A DNA stretch of 64,000 nucleotides from Piliocolobus tephrosceles (GCF_002776525.5 NC_045449.1:487720-551719), one strand, 5' to 3'. Counted from the first letter of the stretch, positions 13,758-64,000 are shown. Notes: generated from the sequence alone by a model not told the origin. Program-made: numbers and translations.

Positions 13758-14339
13758 TGTTCGGATTTTTGAAGTGGATGAGTGGACAGAGACCCCTAAG
13801 CTCCCTCTGGGTTCTGGTACTCACTATGTGGAGGTATCTCACGTGTGATCTCACTTCTTTTTCATGTCCATGATTTTCCGAGATAGGAGGAAAAGGTCCT
13901 TGATCAAGGGTAGTTGCCCATACATCACATATCTTAATGGCATTCACTTCAGAACTCGCAAAGTATTTTCCAAGTAAATATGGTATTTTCCAAGTAAATA
14001 CGGTATTTTCCATTTAAGGCGGAAGAAACCAAGAAGCAGATACGGAGAGAGTCCCTGTGTCCTGTTCCCTAATGATAGCGAGTGGAGTCCAGAGGAATGG
14101 GGGAGAGGAGATGGAAAGGCAGGCCCACATGCTTTCGAGACGGAAACAATCCCCCCGTAGCCCTTCAGAATGGGGAGCTTTATCAATTCTCCGTTCAAGA
14201 GGGTGACAGTCTAAATTTGGAAAGTGAGTTTTATGTTGCCATTAAGTAGCCCAAACTTCACTCTGGAAACCCACAAAAGCAGCAGAATGAGAAACCCCAG
14301 GGCCACAGCATAGAGCAGTGGAAACCACCCTGGAACACA
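13758..14339. other. Unique sequence with a short tandem triplet
   Basis: About 22-bp unit (ggtattttccaagtaaata) repeated nearly three times at 13960-14016; otherwise unassigned. Confidence 0.6.
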
Positions 14340-14530
14340 AATCCAGCCCCAGGTTCTAACCTGAGCCTTGTCACTTCACAGGGTGGCGAGTCAGCGGCCC
14401 ATCCTGCACGCTGCTTTCTTCACGGGTAACATGGAAATAAGTTTAGCCAACCTCACTGGGTTATTTTGAGACCCAGGTGAGATAATACACGTGGAAGTGC
14501 TTTGAACATTTGTAAAGTTACATATAAACA
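14340..14530 (+). repeat. MIR
   Basis: ctgagccttgtcacttcac, ggtgagataatacacgtgg and onward follow MIR order. Confidence 0.5.
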
Positions 14531-14664
14531 TAGAATAGTGTTCATGGCAGCATCAGAGCCCATAAATTCACCATACACATTTATATTTATGAGTAAATAA
14601 TTAGGAACCGTATTCATCAGAAACCACATTGTGAGAAATTATTATTCCCTCCTCGCTTATCAGG

Positions 14665-14920
14665 TTCAAAGGCAGTATAGTCATTCGGCACATGGAACTA
14701 AAGGCAGAAACTACCGAGTTCAAATCCCAGCTCACCACCAGCAGTGTGACCTGAGGCAATTTTTAAATTGCTCTGGTCTGAGTCTCATTTTGCTGATACA
14801 CACACACACACACACACACACACATGCACACAGAATAACATTTGTTGTGAGGATTTAATGAGACAAGGTGTACAAAACGTCTGATACAGGACCTAGAAAC
14901 AGTAAGTACTCAACAGGCAT
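14665..14920 (+). repeat. MIR interrupted by (CA)n
   Basis: gttcaaatcccagctcacc to tcattttgctgat, then (CA)13 at 14798-14824, then gttgtgaggatttaatgag to agtaagtactcaac. Confidence 0.7.
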
Positions 14921-15316
14921 GAGGTTCGCAAAGTATGAAACACCTACTGCACCCTCAGAATGTGCCAGCCTCACTGGGGGTACAAAATGGAAAACACAGT
15001 CCTTTTTTCTAGGACCTGACAGTCCGGTGGAGAAACATCCCAATAAGGAAACAACAGACCCGTGACCCAAACGAACAGGCAGACCTGGAAACCTCCTGAG
15101 AGAAGGAAACAGCTGATTCCAGACTTTTGAAGGATGAGCACAAGTTTGTGTAAAAACCAGACTTGTGGTTTGCGTTTTGCTTTATCATTTGCCCACAGGG
15201 GTTTGATCGCTGGAAAAGCTAAGGTTCACGTTGACACTTGTTAGCTTTATGGTGATTCAGCGTAAACATTCTGGTGACTTCACTGAGCATAGTGTTGAAA
15301 CTGATTTTACTTGCCA
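14921..15316. other. Mostly unassigned sequence
   Basis: 14935-15070 loosely resembles an L2-era repeat; the rest shows nothing. Confidence 0.4.
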
Positions 15317-15616
15317 TTTTTTTTTTTTTTTTTTTTGGAGATGGAGTCTCGCTCTGTCACCCAGGCTGGAGTGCAGTGGCACGGTCGCGGCTCACTGCCA
15401 CCTTTGCCTCCCGGGTTCAGTGATTCTCCTGCCTCAGCCTCCCAAGTAGCTGGGATTACAGGTGCCCGCCACCACGCCCGGCTAATTTTCTGTATTTTTA
15501 GTAGAGATGGGGTTTCACTGTGTTATCCAGGATGGTCTCGATCTCCTGACCTCGTGATCTGATCGCCTTGGCCTCCCAAAGTGCTGGATTACAGGCGTCA
15601 GCCACTGCGCCCGGCC
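15317..15616 (-). repeat. Alu, full-length
   Basis: T20 head to gcgcccggcc. Confidence 0.93.
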
Positions 15617-15688
15617 TTTACTTGCTATTTTCTTTTTCTTTTTTTTCAGGCGTCAGCCACTGCGCCCGGCCTTTACTTGCTATTTTCT
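15592..15688. repeat. 42-bp near-tandem duplication of Alu end plus flank
   Basis: The 42 bases at 15592-15633 recur identically at 15647-15688, separated by a T-rich 13-mer. Confidence 0.93.
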
Positions 15689-16284
15689 ATACACGAAACA
15701 CATGTTGTTTTGTTTTCAATTCATAACGATGCCTTACAAGCTGTACAAACAACTTCTTGTGTATGGGGAGACTGGTTCCCACCACTTCAAAGTGTGAGCA
15801 TACTCAGTGCCAAGTTGCTGCTGTCTTTAAGGAAGGAAGGCAGGGAGGACTTGCAACCACCTGTCACTCTCTGGAAACGCGGGCGCTGGAGGTCACTGTG
15901 ATAAATGCTTAAGAAAGAGACAGTGGACTTCATAGGGTCGTTTTCCTGGAGAGAATGGAGAGTTCACAGGTAGCTGGTTTTGTTCACAAGCAAATGTGAA
16001 AATATGGAGAGCGTTGCATTTGTGAGATACCTTGGGACCAAACTGAAGTGCCTTTCTCCTTTCTCTGAGTATGTTAGCAGTGAATCTGGGAGTTAGAGAT
16101 GCTGCCCTAAGTGGATGAAGTTTGAGGCTTTTCTTGAGGCTGTCTGCCACCTTCCTGCTGGCTAAGTCCCTTTTCTTAACCACATATAGGAAGATGTTAG
16201 AGGCTACGTTCATTCCAAAAGGTCACAACCTAATAACCGATACTACCACTAAAGGAAAACTGTCTTTTAAAACTGGGAAACATC
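15689..16284. other. Unassigned unique sequence
   Basis: Nothing gene-like. Confidence 0.5.
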
Positions 16285-16577
16285 GGCTGGGCGCCGTGGC
16301 TCACGCCTGTAATCCCAGCACTTTGGGAGGCCGAGACGGGCGGATCACGAGGTCAGGAGATCGAGACCATCCTGGTTAACACGGTGAAACCCCGTCTCTA
16401 CTAAAATACAAAAATTAGCCGGGCGTGGTGGCGGGCGCCTGTAGTCCCAGCTACTTGGAGGCTGAGGAGGGAGAATGGCATGAACCCAGGAGGTGGAGCT
16501 TGCAGTAAGCTGAGATCCGGCCACTGCACTCCAGCCTGGGCGACACAGCAAGACTCTGTCTCAAAAAAAAAAAACAA
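16285..16577 (+). repeat. AluYR-type Alu
   Basis: gatccggccactgcac present. Target duplication aaactgggaaacatc on both sides. Confidence 0.92.
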
Positions 16578-17112
16578 AAAAACTGGGAAACATCTTCAGA
16601 TTCCATAACAAATGAACCCAAATTGAAAAAAGCAAGTGCTCACTCTACACCAGTTCCTGCATCACTAACTGCCATGTTAAAGTAATTTAACTGGCATCTA
16701 ACAGAAATCATCTGCCACTTTGTAAAAGTCCTAGACTGGTAAGAATCTAGAGCTCTAAAGAGCTAGTAATCCAGCCTCCCTGTCATTTCACAGACCAGCA
16801 AATCGTGGCGCAGAGAGCAGAGCCCAGCTGTTCCAAAGTCCTCCTATGGGATTTTGGTCAGCATTTTGCATGACGGTGATCTGAGGAGACCCGTCACACC
16901 TTTTCATTTGTAGTAACATAAATGAACTGTATTTCCCACCCCCTACATTTGTTAGCTGAGGAAGATGCAGACCAAAGCAAAATAAAGCTGGAAGTTCCTA
17001 AAGGAGAGAAGCCAATGATACTAAAATTATTGTCCTCATCCATGTGACTGGTGCTTGGCACGAATGAAATATATTACAATTCATTCAAGTTTAGATGCCT
17101 GTCCCGATAACT
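16578..17112. other. Unassigned sequence upstream of the TLCD3A island
   Basis: No exon or recognised element. Confidence 0.5.
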
Positions 17113-17408
17113 TATTTTTATTTTTTTGAGATAGAGTCCTGCTCTGTCGCCCAGGCTGGAGTGCAGTGGCCTGATCTGGGCTCACTGCAAGCTCCGCCTC
17201 CCGGGTTGAAGCGATTCCCCTGCCTCGGCCTCCTGCATAGCTGGGACTACAGACCTGCACTACCACGCCCGGCTAATTTTGTACTTTTAGTAGAGACGGG
17301 GTTTCACCAGGTTGGTCAGGCTGGTCTCGAACTCCTGACGTCAAGTTATCCGCCCGCCTCGGCCTCTCCAAGTGCTGGGGTTACAGGCGTGAGCCACCGC
17401 GCCTGGCC
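17113..17408 (-). repeat. Alu abutting the CpG island
   Basis: T-rich head, gagatagagtcctgctctg to gcgcctggcc. Confidence 0.92.
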
Positions 17409-17839
17409 CCGATCCTTTTAAATAATGACACGTTGAGAACAACAGCACAGCCACTGAGTCTCTGGACGGTGTCTCCGGATAGATCCACAGCCGAGACGCA
17501 GTAGAAGCCGGCAGCCTCCGCAGGCCGCCTCCTGGTGCAGGTGGAGAGGGGGCCGCAGGAGGCCCTGGACCTCAGGCTTTCTGAGACCCCCCGGAGCAGC
17601 TGCGGCCGCTGCAGGGCCCGGGAAAGGAATCGTGGCGGGACGGGAAGAGGCCACATCCTGAAGACTCCCACCGAGAAGCACCGGGACTTGGGGGACGAGG
17701 TCGCCTCCCTTCCTCCTTTCCCGCAGGGCTCGCCCCACCCCGGCGGGGCTCCTACCTGGCTTCCTCGGCCGCGCGCCCACCCCGCCCCTCCGCCCCGGGC
17801 CGGCAAGAAGAGCAGGTCGGGGAGGGGCGCGTCGGGTGA

Positions 17840-28166
<10,327 letters not shown>

Positions 28167-29561
28167 ATGCTCCTGGGAGTCAGGCGCAGCCTCACACCAG
28201 CTGTCTCCTCCACTCAGCATTCCATGGACTGAATTGTGCCCTGGGTGGCCTCAGCCTTTTGGGTATTGATAAGCAGATGGATTTGAGTTTTTCTAAAGAA
28301 TATTCGTATTACCTCCTTCTTCTAACTTGCCCTATTTGCAAAAGCACTTTTGTAGTAACAACTATTGGGTCCTGTCAGACCTCCACGGACAGCAAAGTGG
28401 TTTTAATGCAAGCCCAAGGATCCTTTGGGTCTTATCTCAAGAGTTCTGGGAGGTGGAAGCATGGGGTGTGATCGGTGGACCAGGGTGATAAGTGTCTGCG
28501 CATCTGCCTGTCCCTATATCGGCAGCTACCTACCTTTCCAACCACTCAGGGCAGTACCCACGGCACTGGGCCCGCAGAAGCAAGGGATGACTTGGTTCTT
28601 GGAAGTAATGTCTTCTTGTGACATTGGCCTGGGACAATCACTGTGGGTAGGTAGTTTTTGATCGTTTACTAGATAACCCATTGGTTCTTTGCGTCATCCT
28701 GTCATCCATGGGTCAGAGTTGAATTCTTACATCTACCGACTTCCAATCAGAAGTCTCACTGGTGGGGCTGGGGGTGGGGGCTGGGGGTGGGGGCAGGCAG
28801 GAGGCAAGGATGGGAACCTGATTAGGTAGTGTGGCCAAGAGGCCAGCACAACCTTTGCAGGCTGACTTGGTAAGTCTGACAGTGTCAAACTTGTGAGCTT
28901 ACTGCTGTCAGTCACAGATACTGTTCTTTTTAACACACCCCTTCATGCCCAGTTTTCCCCATATCCACATGCAGAGGACGTGCTCATAAAAACTACAGCA
29001 ACAACATGAAATGAAGGCTTTGGTAGCTGTTTACTGGGTAACCCCACTCTATGACACTGTCCTTTTCATGTGATGTGGAAACCAACTTCTGTACTCCAAA
29101 CCACAAAATGTGTCATCCAGACTGCAGAGTACCGGAGTACTCAGCCTCCTGATACGCCAGAGCTTGTGGTCCAAGGCCCATTCCTGTGTGAGCGTCCTGC
29201 CATTTAGCCACAGAAGGCTGCAGAGCGAGGGGGCAGCCAGCCTGGCCAGAGGCTGTCCTGTGGACCAACACCTGCGCCCCCTTCTGCAAGCAGGATTTTC
29301 TGGTGCCAACACTCATCATTCCCTATCAACTAGTATGGGTTTGAGACTGTGCTACCATGTGTTCTCAAGTGGTAGTTTAAAAAGTGGATTTTTAAAGTGC
29401 CTTTTAATTAATTGTGAACGTCTAAAGGACTGAATGATCTGTCTCATTTTGACTGTTTAGTCTTTAATGGGTGCCATTTAAAGAACAAAATGCTTACTTT
29501 TTAATTGTCTTTTTTTGTTTTTTAAACTATCAGTGTATCTTTAAAAGTCACCCTTATGGTG

Positions 29562-29567
29562 ATTAAA
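29562..29567 (+). terminator. TLCD3A: Candidate proximal poly(A) signal of TLCD3A (ATTAAA)
   Basis: Common variant hexamer about 1.4 kb after the stop, in AT-rich sequence. Inference only. Confidence 0.35.
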
Positions 29568-30019
29568 TTGCACTAACATTCCCAACTTATTCTCATTTGT
29601 GAAATACATCGATATCAGTTTCCTCTAAGAATCATCCTGTGACCCAACCTGACCGGCTGCTGTGTGCTGTAGCTCCACATCTATGTCCATGTAACTAGCA
29701 GAGGCGTGTGTTGTGAATGCTGTCAGCCTCCAGAAAGGTCTAGCTCACACCTTACTCAAACCTATTTGTGTGGTTCATGGTCCCAGTAGTACACTGAAAG
29801 TTCCCAGAGTTCAAGCGTACAGTGGTCACATGTAACTGGAGACCCTTTCTTCCTAAGTGAATCTTACTAGGAGTTGGGAGAGTGGAAGCCCGATTATTGG
29901 TCAAGGAGCCAAGCCTACTTTACCTGAGGAGAGAACCTGAGTAATGCCCCACTGGGCAGGAGGGTGTGGATGTGGAGGTAGTGATGGGACATGCTCTTTT
30001 CCCCCTATTCATCTCACAC

Positions 30020-30025
30020 AATAAA
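30020..30025 (+). terminator. TLCD3A: Candidate distal poly(A) signal of TLCD3A (AATAAA)
   Basis: Canonical hexamer in the unique sequence after the stop, just before Alu fragments begin at about 30076. Use is inferred from position. Confidence 0.45.
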
Positions 30026-30075
30026 CATGTCCCCAGCCAATTCTGTTTCCTCATACCTCAAACACCTTAAACACA

Positions 30076-30504
<429 letters not shown>

Positions 30505-30719
30505 CAAACTCATTTTTTACATTCCTGCACACGTCATTCCCTTATCCAAACCATTCATTCATCCAAACCTCGACAGCCCCTCCTAAGGCAGAAGTTAATG
30601 TGACCCATCCATTCAGCACATCTCTGCTGGGTTTGCTAGGTCTCGTCTTCACAGTAGCCCCTTTGTGGGTGACTGAATAGATGGAGTTACGACTGTATGG
30701 GAGGTAAGTGGGAGTGCTT

Positions 30720-30795
30720 ATTGTCCTAGCTACTCAGGAGGCTGAGGTGGGAGATCTCTTGAGTCCAAGGGTTCAAAGCCAGCCTGAGCAACAGA
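30720..30795 (+). repeat. Alu fragment
   Basis: tgtcctagctactcaggagg to gcctgagcaacaga. Confidence 0.7.
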
Positions 30796-31372
30796 CTGTA
30801 CACACTCAATTCAGAGGGGACCCATTTTCTTGAGGTCATTAACCTAGCCCCTCACTGCTGAGTTTATCTTGGTCCTTCAATCCTCTCACGTTAGAACTGT
30901 GCAGGCCTCTCGGGCACAGCAATCTCATGGCCAGAGGCAGAACCAGGGCTGGACCGGATTATTTTGCAAGCTGCTGTCCTTTCCAAGATACCTCAAGAAA
31001 AAACATTAAAAGACGAAATACCTCTTGAAAGGGGTTATACGTACTCTGTAGTGCTTTTTCCACTTACATGGTTTCAACTTTGGGCTTATCTGCCAAAATC
31101 TAGGATGGAAAAGTCCAGTTATAAACATGTTCCTCCTGGCTGCATTTGATCTTGAAGACACTAAACCCAATTTCAGAGCATACTTAATCCTGGGCTATTG
31201 CTGAGGCCGACTTAGAAGAGACAAAGTGAGATGCAAAAGAGGAGAATTTTTATGATAGTTTGTACGTTACAAATACCCAACAAACTATTTTCTGTGCACC
31301 ATTATTGCCATGACTTTTTGGGGACAGTTTCACGTAAGTGTCGACAAAGTCCAGGCTGCTAGGGTCTGGCCC
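30796..31372. other. TLCD3A/GEMIN4 convergent interval
   Basis: Probably includes the GEMIN4 3' UTR. No canonical minus-strand AATAAA or ATTAAA found; a weak CATAAA variant is at 31249-31254. Confidence 0.4.
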
Positions 31373-37739
<6,367 letters not shown>

Positions 37740-37874
37740 GGCGGCGACGCCGGCTGCTGCGCGGGGCTAACGCCCCCTCCACTCCGAGAACGCGAACGCG
37801 GCCCGGGACGCACAGCACAATGGACGGCGCAGGCGCCACGGTGGGCGCCCTCAGGCCCCGCCCACAGTCTCCAC

Positions 37875-37886
37875 TGCGCACGCGCA
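37875..37886. promoter_or_regulatory. NRF1-type site
   Basis: tgcgcacgcgca, a close match to the NRF1 consensus, which is frequent in CpG-island promoters of housekeeping and bidirectional genes. It lies about 135 bp upstream of the GEMIN4 ATG. Binding is inferred. Confidence 0.5.
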
Positions 37887-38467
37887 GTCCTCACGAACGC
37901 GCGCGGCAAGCGCACAGCACCGCCTTCCGGCAGAGGCCTCCCACCCCCCACTCAGGTACCGGGCGTCGGTCCCCAGACCCCTCCGCACCGTCCCCTGCCC
38001 GCCCCGCTTCCGGGGTCTCAGCGGGTCCGGCTCACGAGTCCCCGGCCCCGCATTCACCCTCATCCGGTAACCCCGCGCGTGCCCCGCAGACAGCTCACCC
38101 CCACCGAGCGCCTCCCGCGGGCCGCCTACTACCCAGCGCGGCAGCACCACGCGAGGCTTCCACTCCCACGCGTCCAGGCCGCCCCACACACAGTCGCACA
38201 ACGCGCTCCTGCCGCGGCGCGCCGCCCCCTTCAGACAGCAGCGGCTCGGATCCTACACGCTTTTGACGGCTGGTCCTCCCCAGAAAATGCACCGTGTGAG
38301 CCCAAACATGGTGGGGTGGCTCCAGTACGCTGGACCCCGAGCTTGCAGCCTGTGCTTGAGAAAACACAAACATCGTGTGCCTGCCTCCTCCCCTGAGATT
38401 GAGTAGTAACCGCCATTCCTACTCTCCAGCTCCAACTTCTAGCACCAGGGACCGCCTCCACCCCCTC

Positions 38468-38818
38468 ATGTGCCAAGTGGAGTTCGAGCTGGCGCGCGCG
38501 GCCCTCAAGCAGCTGAAGGGTCCTGTGAGCGATCCGGAGAAGCTGCTCATCTACGGCTTCTACAAACAGGCCACCCAGGGCGACTGCGACATCCCCGCCC
38601 CTCCGGCCTCAGACGTGAAAGCCAGGGCCAAGTGGGAGGCTTGGAGCGCGAACAAAGGGGTGTCCAAGATGGACGCCATGAGGAGCTACGCGGCCAAAGT
38701 GGAGGAGCTGAAGAAGAAGGAAGTGGGGGGCATGGAGCGCGAACAAAGGGGTGTCCAAGATGGACGCCGTGAGCGGCTACGCGGCCAGAGTGAGGAGCTG
38801 AAGAAGGAGGCTGGCTGA
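38468..38818 (+). CDS. DBIL5: DBIL5 (endozepine-like peptide), acyl-CoA-binding domain, open frame of 116 aa with aberrant tail
   Basis: Residues 1-85 form an ACBP domain: MCQVEFELA at the start, IYGFYKQAT (28-36, the ligand-binding Tyr/Tyr/Lys cluster), ARAKWEAW (52-59, Lys then Trp), and [16 protein letters not shown] (69-84). The rodent protein is 87 aa and sperm/testis specific; ACBP proteins bind long-chain acyl-CoA. The human locus (DBIL5P) is classed as a pseudogene. Here no stop or frameshift breaks the domain. After residue 85 a 91-bp tandem duplication of the 3' coding end is read in another frame ([10 protein letters not shown]...) and a 1-nt loss returns it to EELKKEAG and TGA. 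The ATG at 38468 was chosen by alignment with family N-termini; an in-frame ATG at 38375 exists. Function or decay cannot be decided here. Confidence 0.8.
   Translation: MCQVEFELARAALKQLKGPVSDPEKLLIYGFYKQATQGDCDIPAPPASDVKARAKWEAWSANKGVSKMDAMRSYAAKVEELKKKEVGGMEREQRGVQDGRRERLRGQSEELKKEAG
38643..38811 (+). repeat. 91-bp tandem duplication of the DBIL5 3' coding end
   Basis: ggagcgcgaacaaaggggtg starts at 38643 and again at 38734 (offset 91). Both copies continue through gaggagctgaagaag with a few substitutions and one 1-nt deletion in copy 2. Confidence 0.85.
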
Positions 38819-38899
38819 GGGCTCCTCGGGAATGGAAAGGGCTTCTTAGACCTTGATGGCTGAAACGTCCTGAAACTGTCCAAGCGTAGCCGAGACATC

Positions 38900-38905
38900 A
38901 ATAAA
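38900..38905 (+). terminator. DBIL5: DBIL5 poly(A) signal (AATAAA)
   Basis: Canonical hexamer 82 nt after the DBIL5 stop, followed by a GT-rich stretch (gcgtgagagtgaccg). Supports a real 3' end for a + strand transcript. Confidence 0.65.
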
Positions 38906-41823
<2,918 letters not shown>

Positions 41824-41840
41824 TTTCCCTTTTAAATACT

Positions 41841-42234
41841 TGTTAGGAATAATGCTTAAAATCCTAAGGAAACTGAACACTCAAACAAAGGATTCTTAGC
41901 AAAGCAATTTTACTTCTGCGCAGAGGGGTGCCTCGTTGGCCAGTCGCCATGAGAGCACACCTGAACAAAGGGGCACGAGAGCCTTTATTCCTGACACAAG
42001 TCCTGCCCCTGTACCTTTTTCCATTGGCCGGGGTCGGCTCGTACAATCTAAACTAATCCCACTTGGCTAAACACTTGATTTTTTTAGATAGAGTGGGCAC
42101 GTAAAAGAAAGTGGAGAGGAAGGGGAAGGGGTATCTGTAATGAGCTAGAAAGTTAGTCCTCTTTCCAAATAAGGAAAGGAATATGAGCTGGCACTGATAA
42201 CACTTGGTACTGTGGCGTGCCTAGGCATCTAACA
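41841..42234 (-). mobile_element. Probable solo LTR
   Basis: Terminal inverted words TGTTAG (41841) and CTAACA (to 42234), 394 bp. On the minus strand an AATAAA lies in the right region for an LTR R segment. No target duplication is seen, so this is provisional. Confidence 0.5.
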
Positions 42235-42984
42235 AAGGAAAAAAGGATAAAAAAGGGGGGGTACTAAGAATTAAAGAATAAAATATTGATCAGATTATTT
42301 GAAGAGAAACCTCATCATATCCCACAAAGTAAAGCCCTAAAAATCTTCTTTGGAAAAAGTGCGGGCCACAGATCTGTGGCTGTGTCTCCTTCTCAGGCAC
42401 ATCCTCAGCCTTGGCAAAATAAACCTCTAAATGGGCAAGACTTGTCTCAGACACTTATCTGGTTTAAAATACCTTTTCATATTGTTTTGATTTTTGAACC
42501 ATGTGACTCTATTGCTTTATATAAAGAGGATGAAGCAAGGGCACTTCTTTATTGATCATTAAAGTCAGAGTAAATTTACTACTGATTTCGCCTAAGGTAA
42601 GGGTAAGAACGCTTAAGAACAAACAGGGAAACTTCTCAACTCTTACCCTGAATTTCAACAGACACATTGGAGGTCTCCGGAAAACTCTGGCTGCTAAATC
42701 ACACCAGCACTGAGTGGCAGGTGAGATAGCCAGAAAGTCACATGAAGGAGCACTGAATGTCCCTGGGTTTGTTAATTCCGGTAATATGTCAGACGGACAT
42801 GGACTTCAGACACTCCTGCAGGCTAACTAGGAGAGCTCTGGCAACACGGCCATTCTAAATCTTTCTGGAGATTTAACTCAAGGCACACTTGTATTTACAC
42901 GTAGGCTCCATAACCCCTCAATTCAAAAAAACAACTCTGGAGAAGCTGGAGAACTTTCCAGCTTCATCTGTTTAAAACACCAGC
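42235..42984. other. Possible LTR-derived sequence and unassigned DNA
   Basis: ccttggcaaaataaacctct followed by gacttgtctcagac (42410-42460) resembles an LTR poly(A)/U5 region; otherwise nothing recognised. Confidence 0.35.
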
Positions 42985-43538
<554 letters not shown>

Positions 43539-43660
43539 AAAACTATCTTTCTTATATCCTCATTTTCTAATTGATCATATCCCCCAGATGTGGGAAAGTA
43601 ATAACTTTAGTTTAAAATTAGTTTTTGCAGATCTAATGAATATCTAAATAATATACATAT

Positions 43661-44010
<350 letters not shown>

Positions 44011-44159
44011 TAAATAATAATTTTTAAAAATTACTGTTTTTTGGTTTAGAATTACTTCGCTGAACTGTGCAGAAGCAAGCTTCTGGATTCCTTGATAAAA
44101 AGCCAAAGTTGTACACTCGAGGGCTTTAGGATGAATAAAATGTTTAAAAAAAACACAAC

Positions 44160-45164
<1,005 letters not shown>

Positions 45165-45467
45165 AGAACCAATTACCTAGAAGAGGGCCATATATAACTT
45201 GGTTTGCTTTGAAACTCAAGATTGCTTCCCCAGGATACAGAATTTAAGCTGAATGAAAAGCTGTAGAGCTGGATGATAATTTCTTTCTCTCAGTGAAGGT
45301 ATAATAGTATCACACCTATAAGAAGATAAGCTGAAACGCAAACAAAATTTCCATGCCCCGCGCCCTGCCAGTAAGGGAGGACAGCAGAGGTTATGATTTA
45401 CAAGTAATTCTATGTATGTTCTTTTGGAACCAGGATCTTCTGAGTCAATTCCTTCCAATCTCCTAAG

Positions 45468-45473
45468 TTTATT
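45468..45473 (-). terminator. GLOD4: Candidate GLOD4 poly(A) signal
   Basis: tttatt on the + strand, i.e. AATAAA on minus. It is the first canonical hexamer I found downstream of the stop outside the coding exon. Confidence 0.45.
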
Positions 45474-46402
45474 TTTAAAAATCCAAACCTGGCCACCAGT
45501 TTAAATGATGAGACTTAGAGACTGGTGTAACAGCTTGATTTTGGAAGCTTACTTTAGAAAAAACAAATTAATTATTCAATGAATACACAATATAATGCCA
45601 TTTCGAGTGATTAAAACCTATTTGTTATATAGAACCAAGCAAAACTACAAGAAAACATTTTTAAAACCTTTTCTTCAGGCTGAAGAAATTGTTTAATCCA
45701 TTTTAAAGAACTCTCACATGATGTTCTGTCGGGATTAAAAATATACACAGAAAAAAATAAAACAAAACAAAATATATATACAGAAAGAAACTTGCACAGA
45801 GCCAGGTGTGCAGCAACGTCACACACTCATTCCTTTCTGTTTCCTCTGGATGCTCAAAATGTAAAAGCAAGTAAGATGGGGATGGTTAACCAAACCTTTT
45901 GGTCCAAGGAATAAAGTTTCTTTAAAAAATTTAAAATGTCAAAACCTGCCAGAAGATAGCAGAACAGCCTATCATTATCAGGTGCTGGGAATGGTACCAT
46001 GACAAGCCATTAATTTGGACTGACTTGAACAGCTGCTCTCATAAAATCTGCATGATTCAAAGTTAACCCTAACCATCTGCAATCCCAACCAAAGTCATGT
46101 TTCATGCCGCTGTCCTAGTCTGGACAATCATCTGTCACTAATCGAACACAGTTATATACAGAATGTGCAGTCCCAGCAACACTGTAGATTATAGCAGGCA
46201 TTCTCTACCTGCACTCATGGTTGGATTTCATTTCTAAAATACATCAGAGCTTTCAAAGATTGAAATACACAGATCTGCACTACCCAAGCCTCCTTGCCTG
46301 TAGGGGAAACAAATCAGAAGAACATTTATCAGGAACTGACACGTCAGGCCTCACAGGTGCTGGGCAGGACTCACAGAGGCTTGCTCTGCATCACATCTTC
46401 CA
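45468..46402 (-). other. GLOD4: GLOD4 3' UTR (probable)
   Basis: Unique AT-rich sequence beyond the stop, ending at a minus-strand AATAAA (45468-45473). This would make a UTR of about 0.93 kb; the endpoint is inferred. Confidence 0.5.

Positions 46403-64000
<17,598 letters not shown>

Larger units (their letters stand above)
28167..30040 (+). other. TLCD3A: TLCD3A 3' UTR (probable extent)
   Basis: No coding sequence follows the stop. Candidate poly(A) hexamers on the + strand are ATTAAA at 29562-29567 and AATAAA at 30020-30025; the second is followed by a T-rich stretch. Which one is used cannot be settled here. A strong G-quadruplex motif lies at 28764-28793. Confidence 0.55.

Noticed and set aside
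14631..14858. Possible tRNA-like gene in the region with gttcaaatcc
   Set aside because: The box B-like word belongs to a MIR (tRNA-derived SINE); no cloverleaf could be drawn.

Overview
This is a primate nuclear chromosome window, most likely from an Old World monkey. Alu elements cover much of it. Several carry the cercopithecid-type AluYR signature ('ctcaagcctg' near the 5' end, 'actagccgggcgaggtgg' in the second arm and 'gatccggccactgcac' near the 3' end). The gene content and order match human 17p13.3 (the macaque equivalent should be chromosome 16): TLCD3A (FAM57A, +), GEMIN4 (-), DBIL5 (+) and GLOD4 (-, cut by the right window edge). This identification rests on remembered protein families; no search was run.

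Layout. 1-17,400 has no gene I can support. It holds Alus, MIR and L1 pieces, dinucleotide repeats and a large G-rich minisatellite (about 4,541-5,985) broken by three 10-N assembly gaps. 17,420-18,780 is a CpG island with exons 1-2 of TLCD3A. The gene runs to the stop at 28,166 in five coding exons (257 aa) and uses one non-canonical GC-AG intron. A 636-bp tandem duplication with a hybrid Alu lies in its intron 3. TLCD3A and GEMIN4 converge. GEMIN4 has a 10-nt coding first exon in a second CpG island and one giant exon, 1,058 aa in all. About 730 bp from the GEMIN4 start, head to head, is a one-exon DBIL5 (endozepine-like) frame. The human counterpart is classed as a pseudogene, but this frame is open, with a duplicated and frame-shifted tail. 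38,900-45,400 is intergenic: an LTR-like region with about 80-bp internal repeats, a second probable LTR and Alus. 45,468-64,000 is GLOD4. Eight coding exons give residues 31-298 of a 298-aa protein; the first 30 residues lie beyond the right edge.

The genes are unrelated in function: a TLC-domain membrane protein, an SMN-complex subunit for snRNP assembly, a testis-type acyl-CoA-binding peptide and a VOC/glyoxalase-fold protein. They share only chromosomal neighbourhood and, for GEMIN4 and DBIL5, a probable shared promoter region. I see no previously undescribed system. The most notable items are structural: a solo LTR with an exact 5-bp target duplication inside an Alu in a GLOD4 intron, the open DBIL5 frame, the GC-AG intron, the intronic tandem duplication, and a tandem repeat that straddles the GEMIN4 stop codon.
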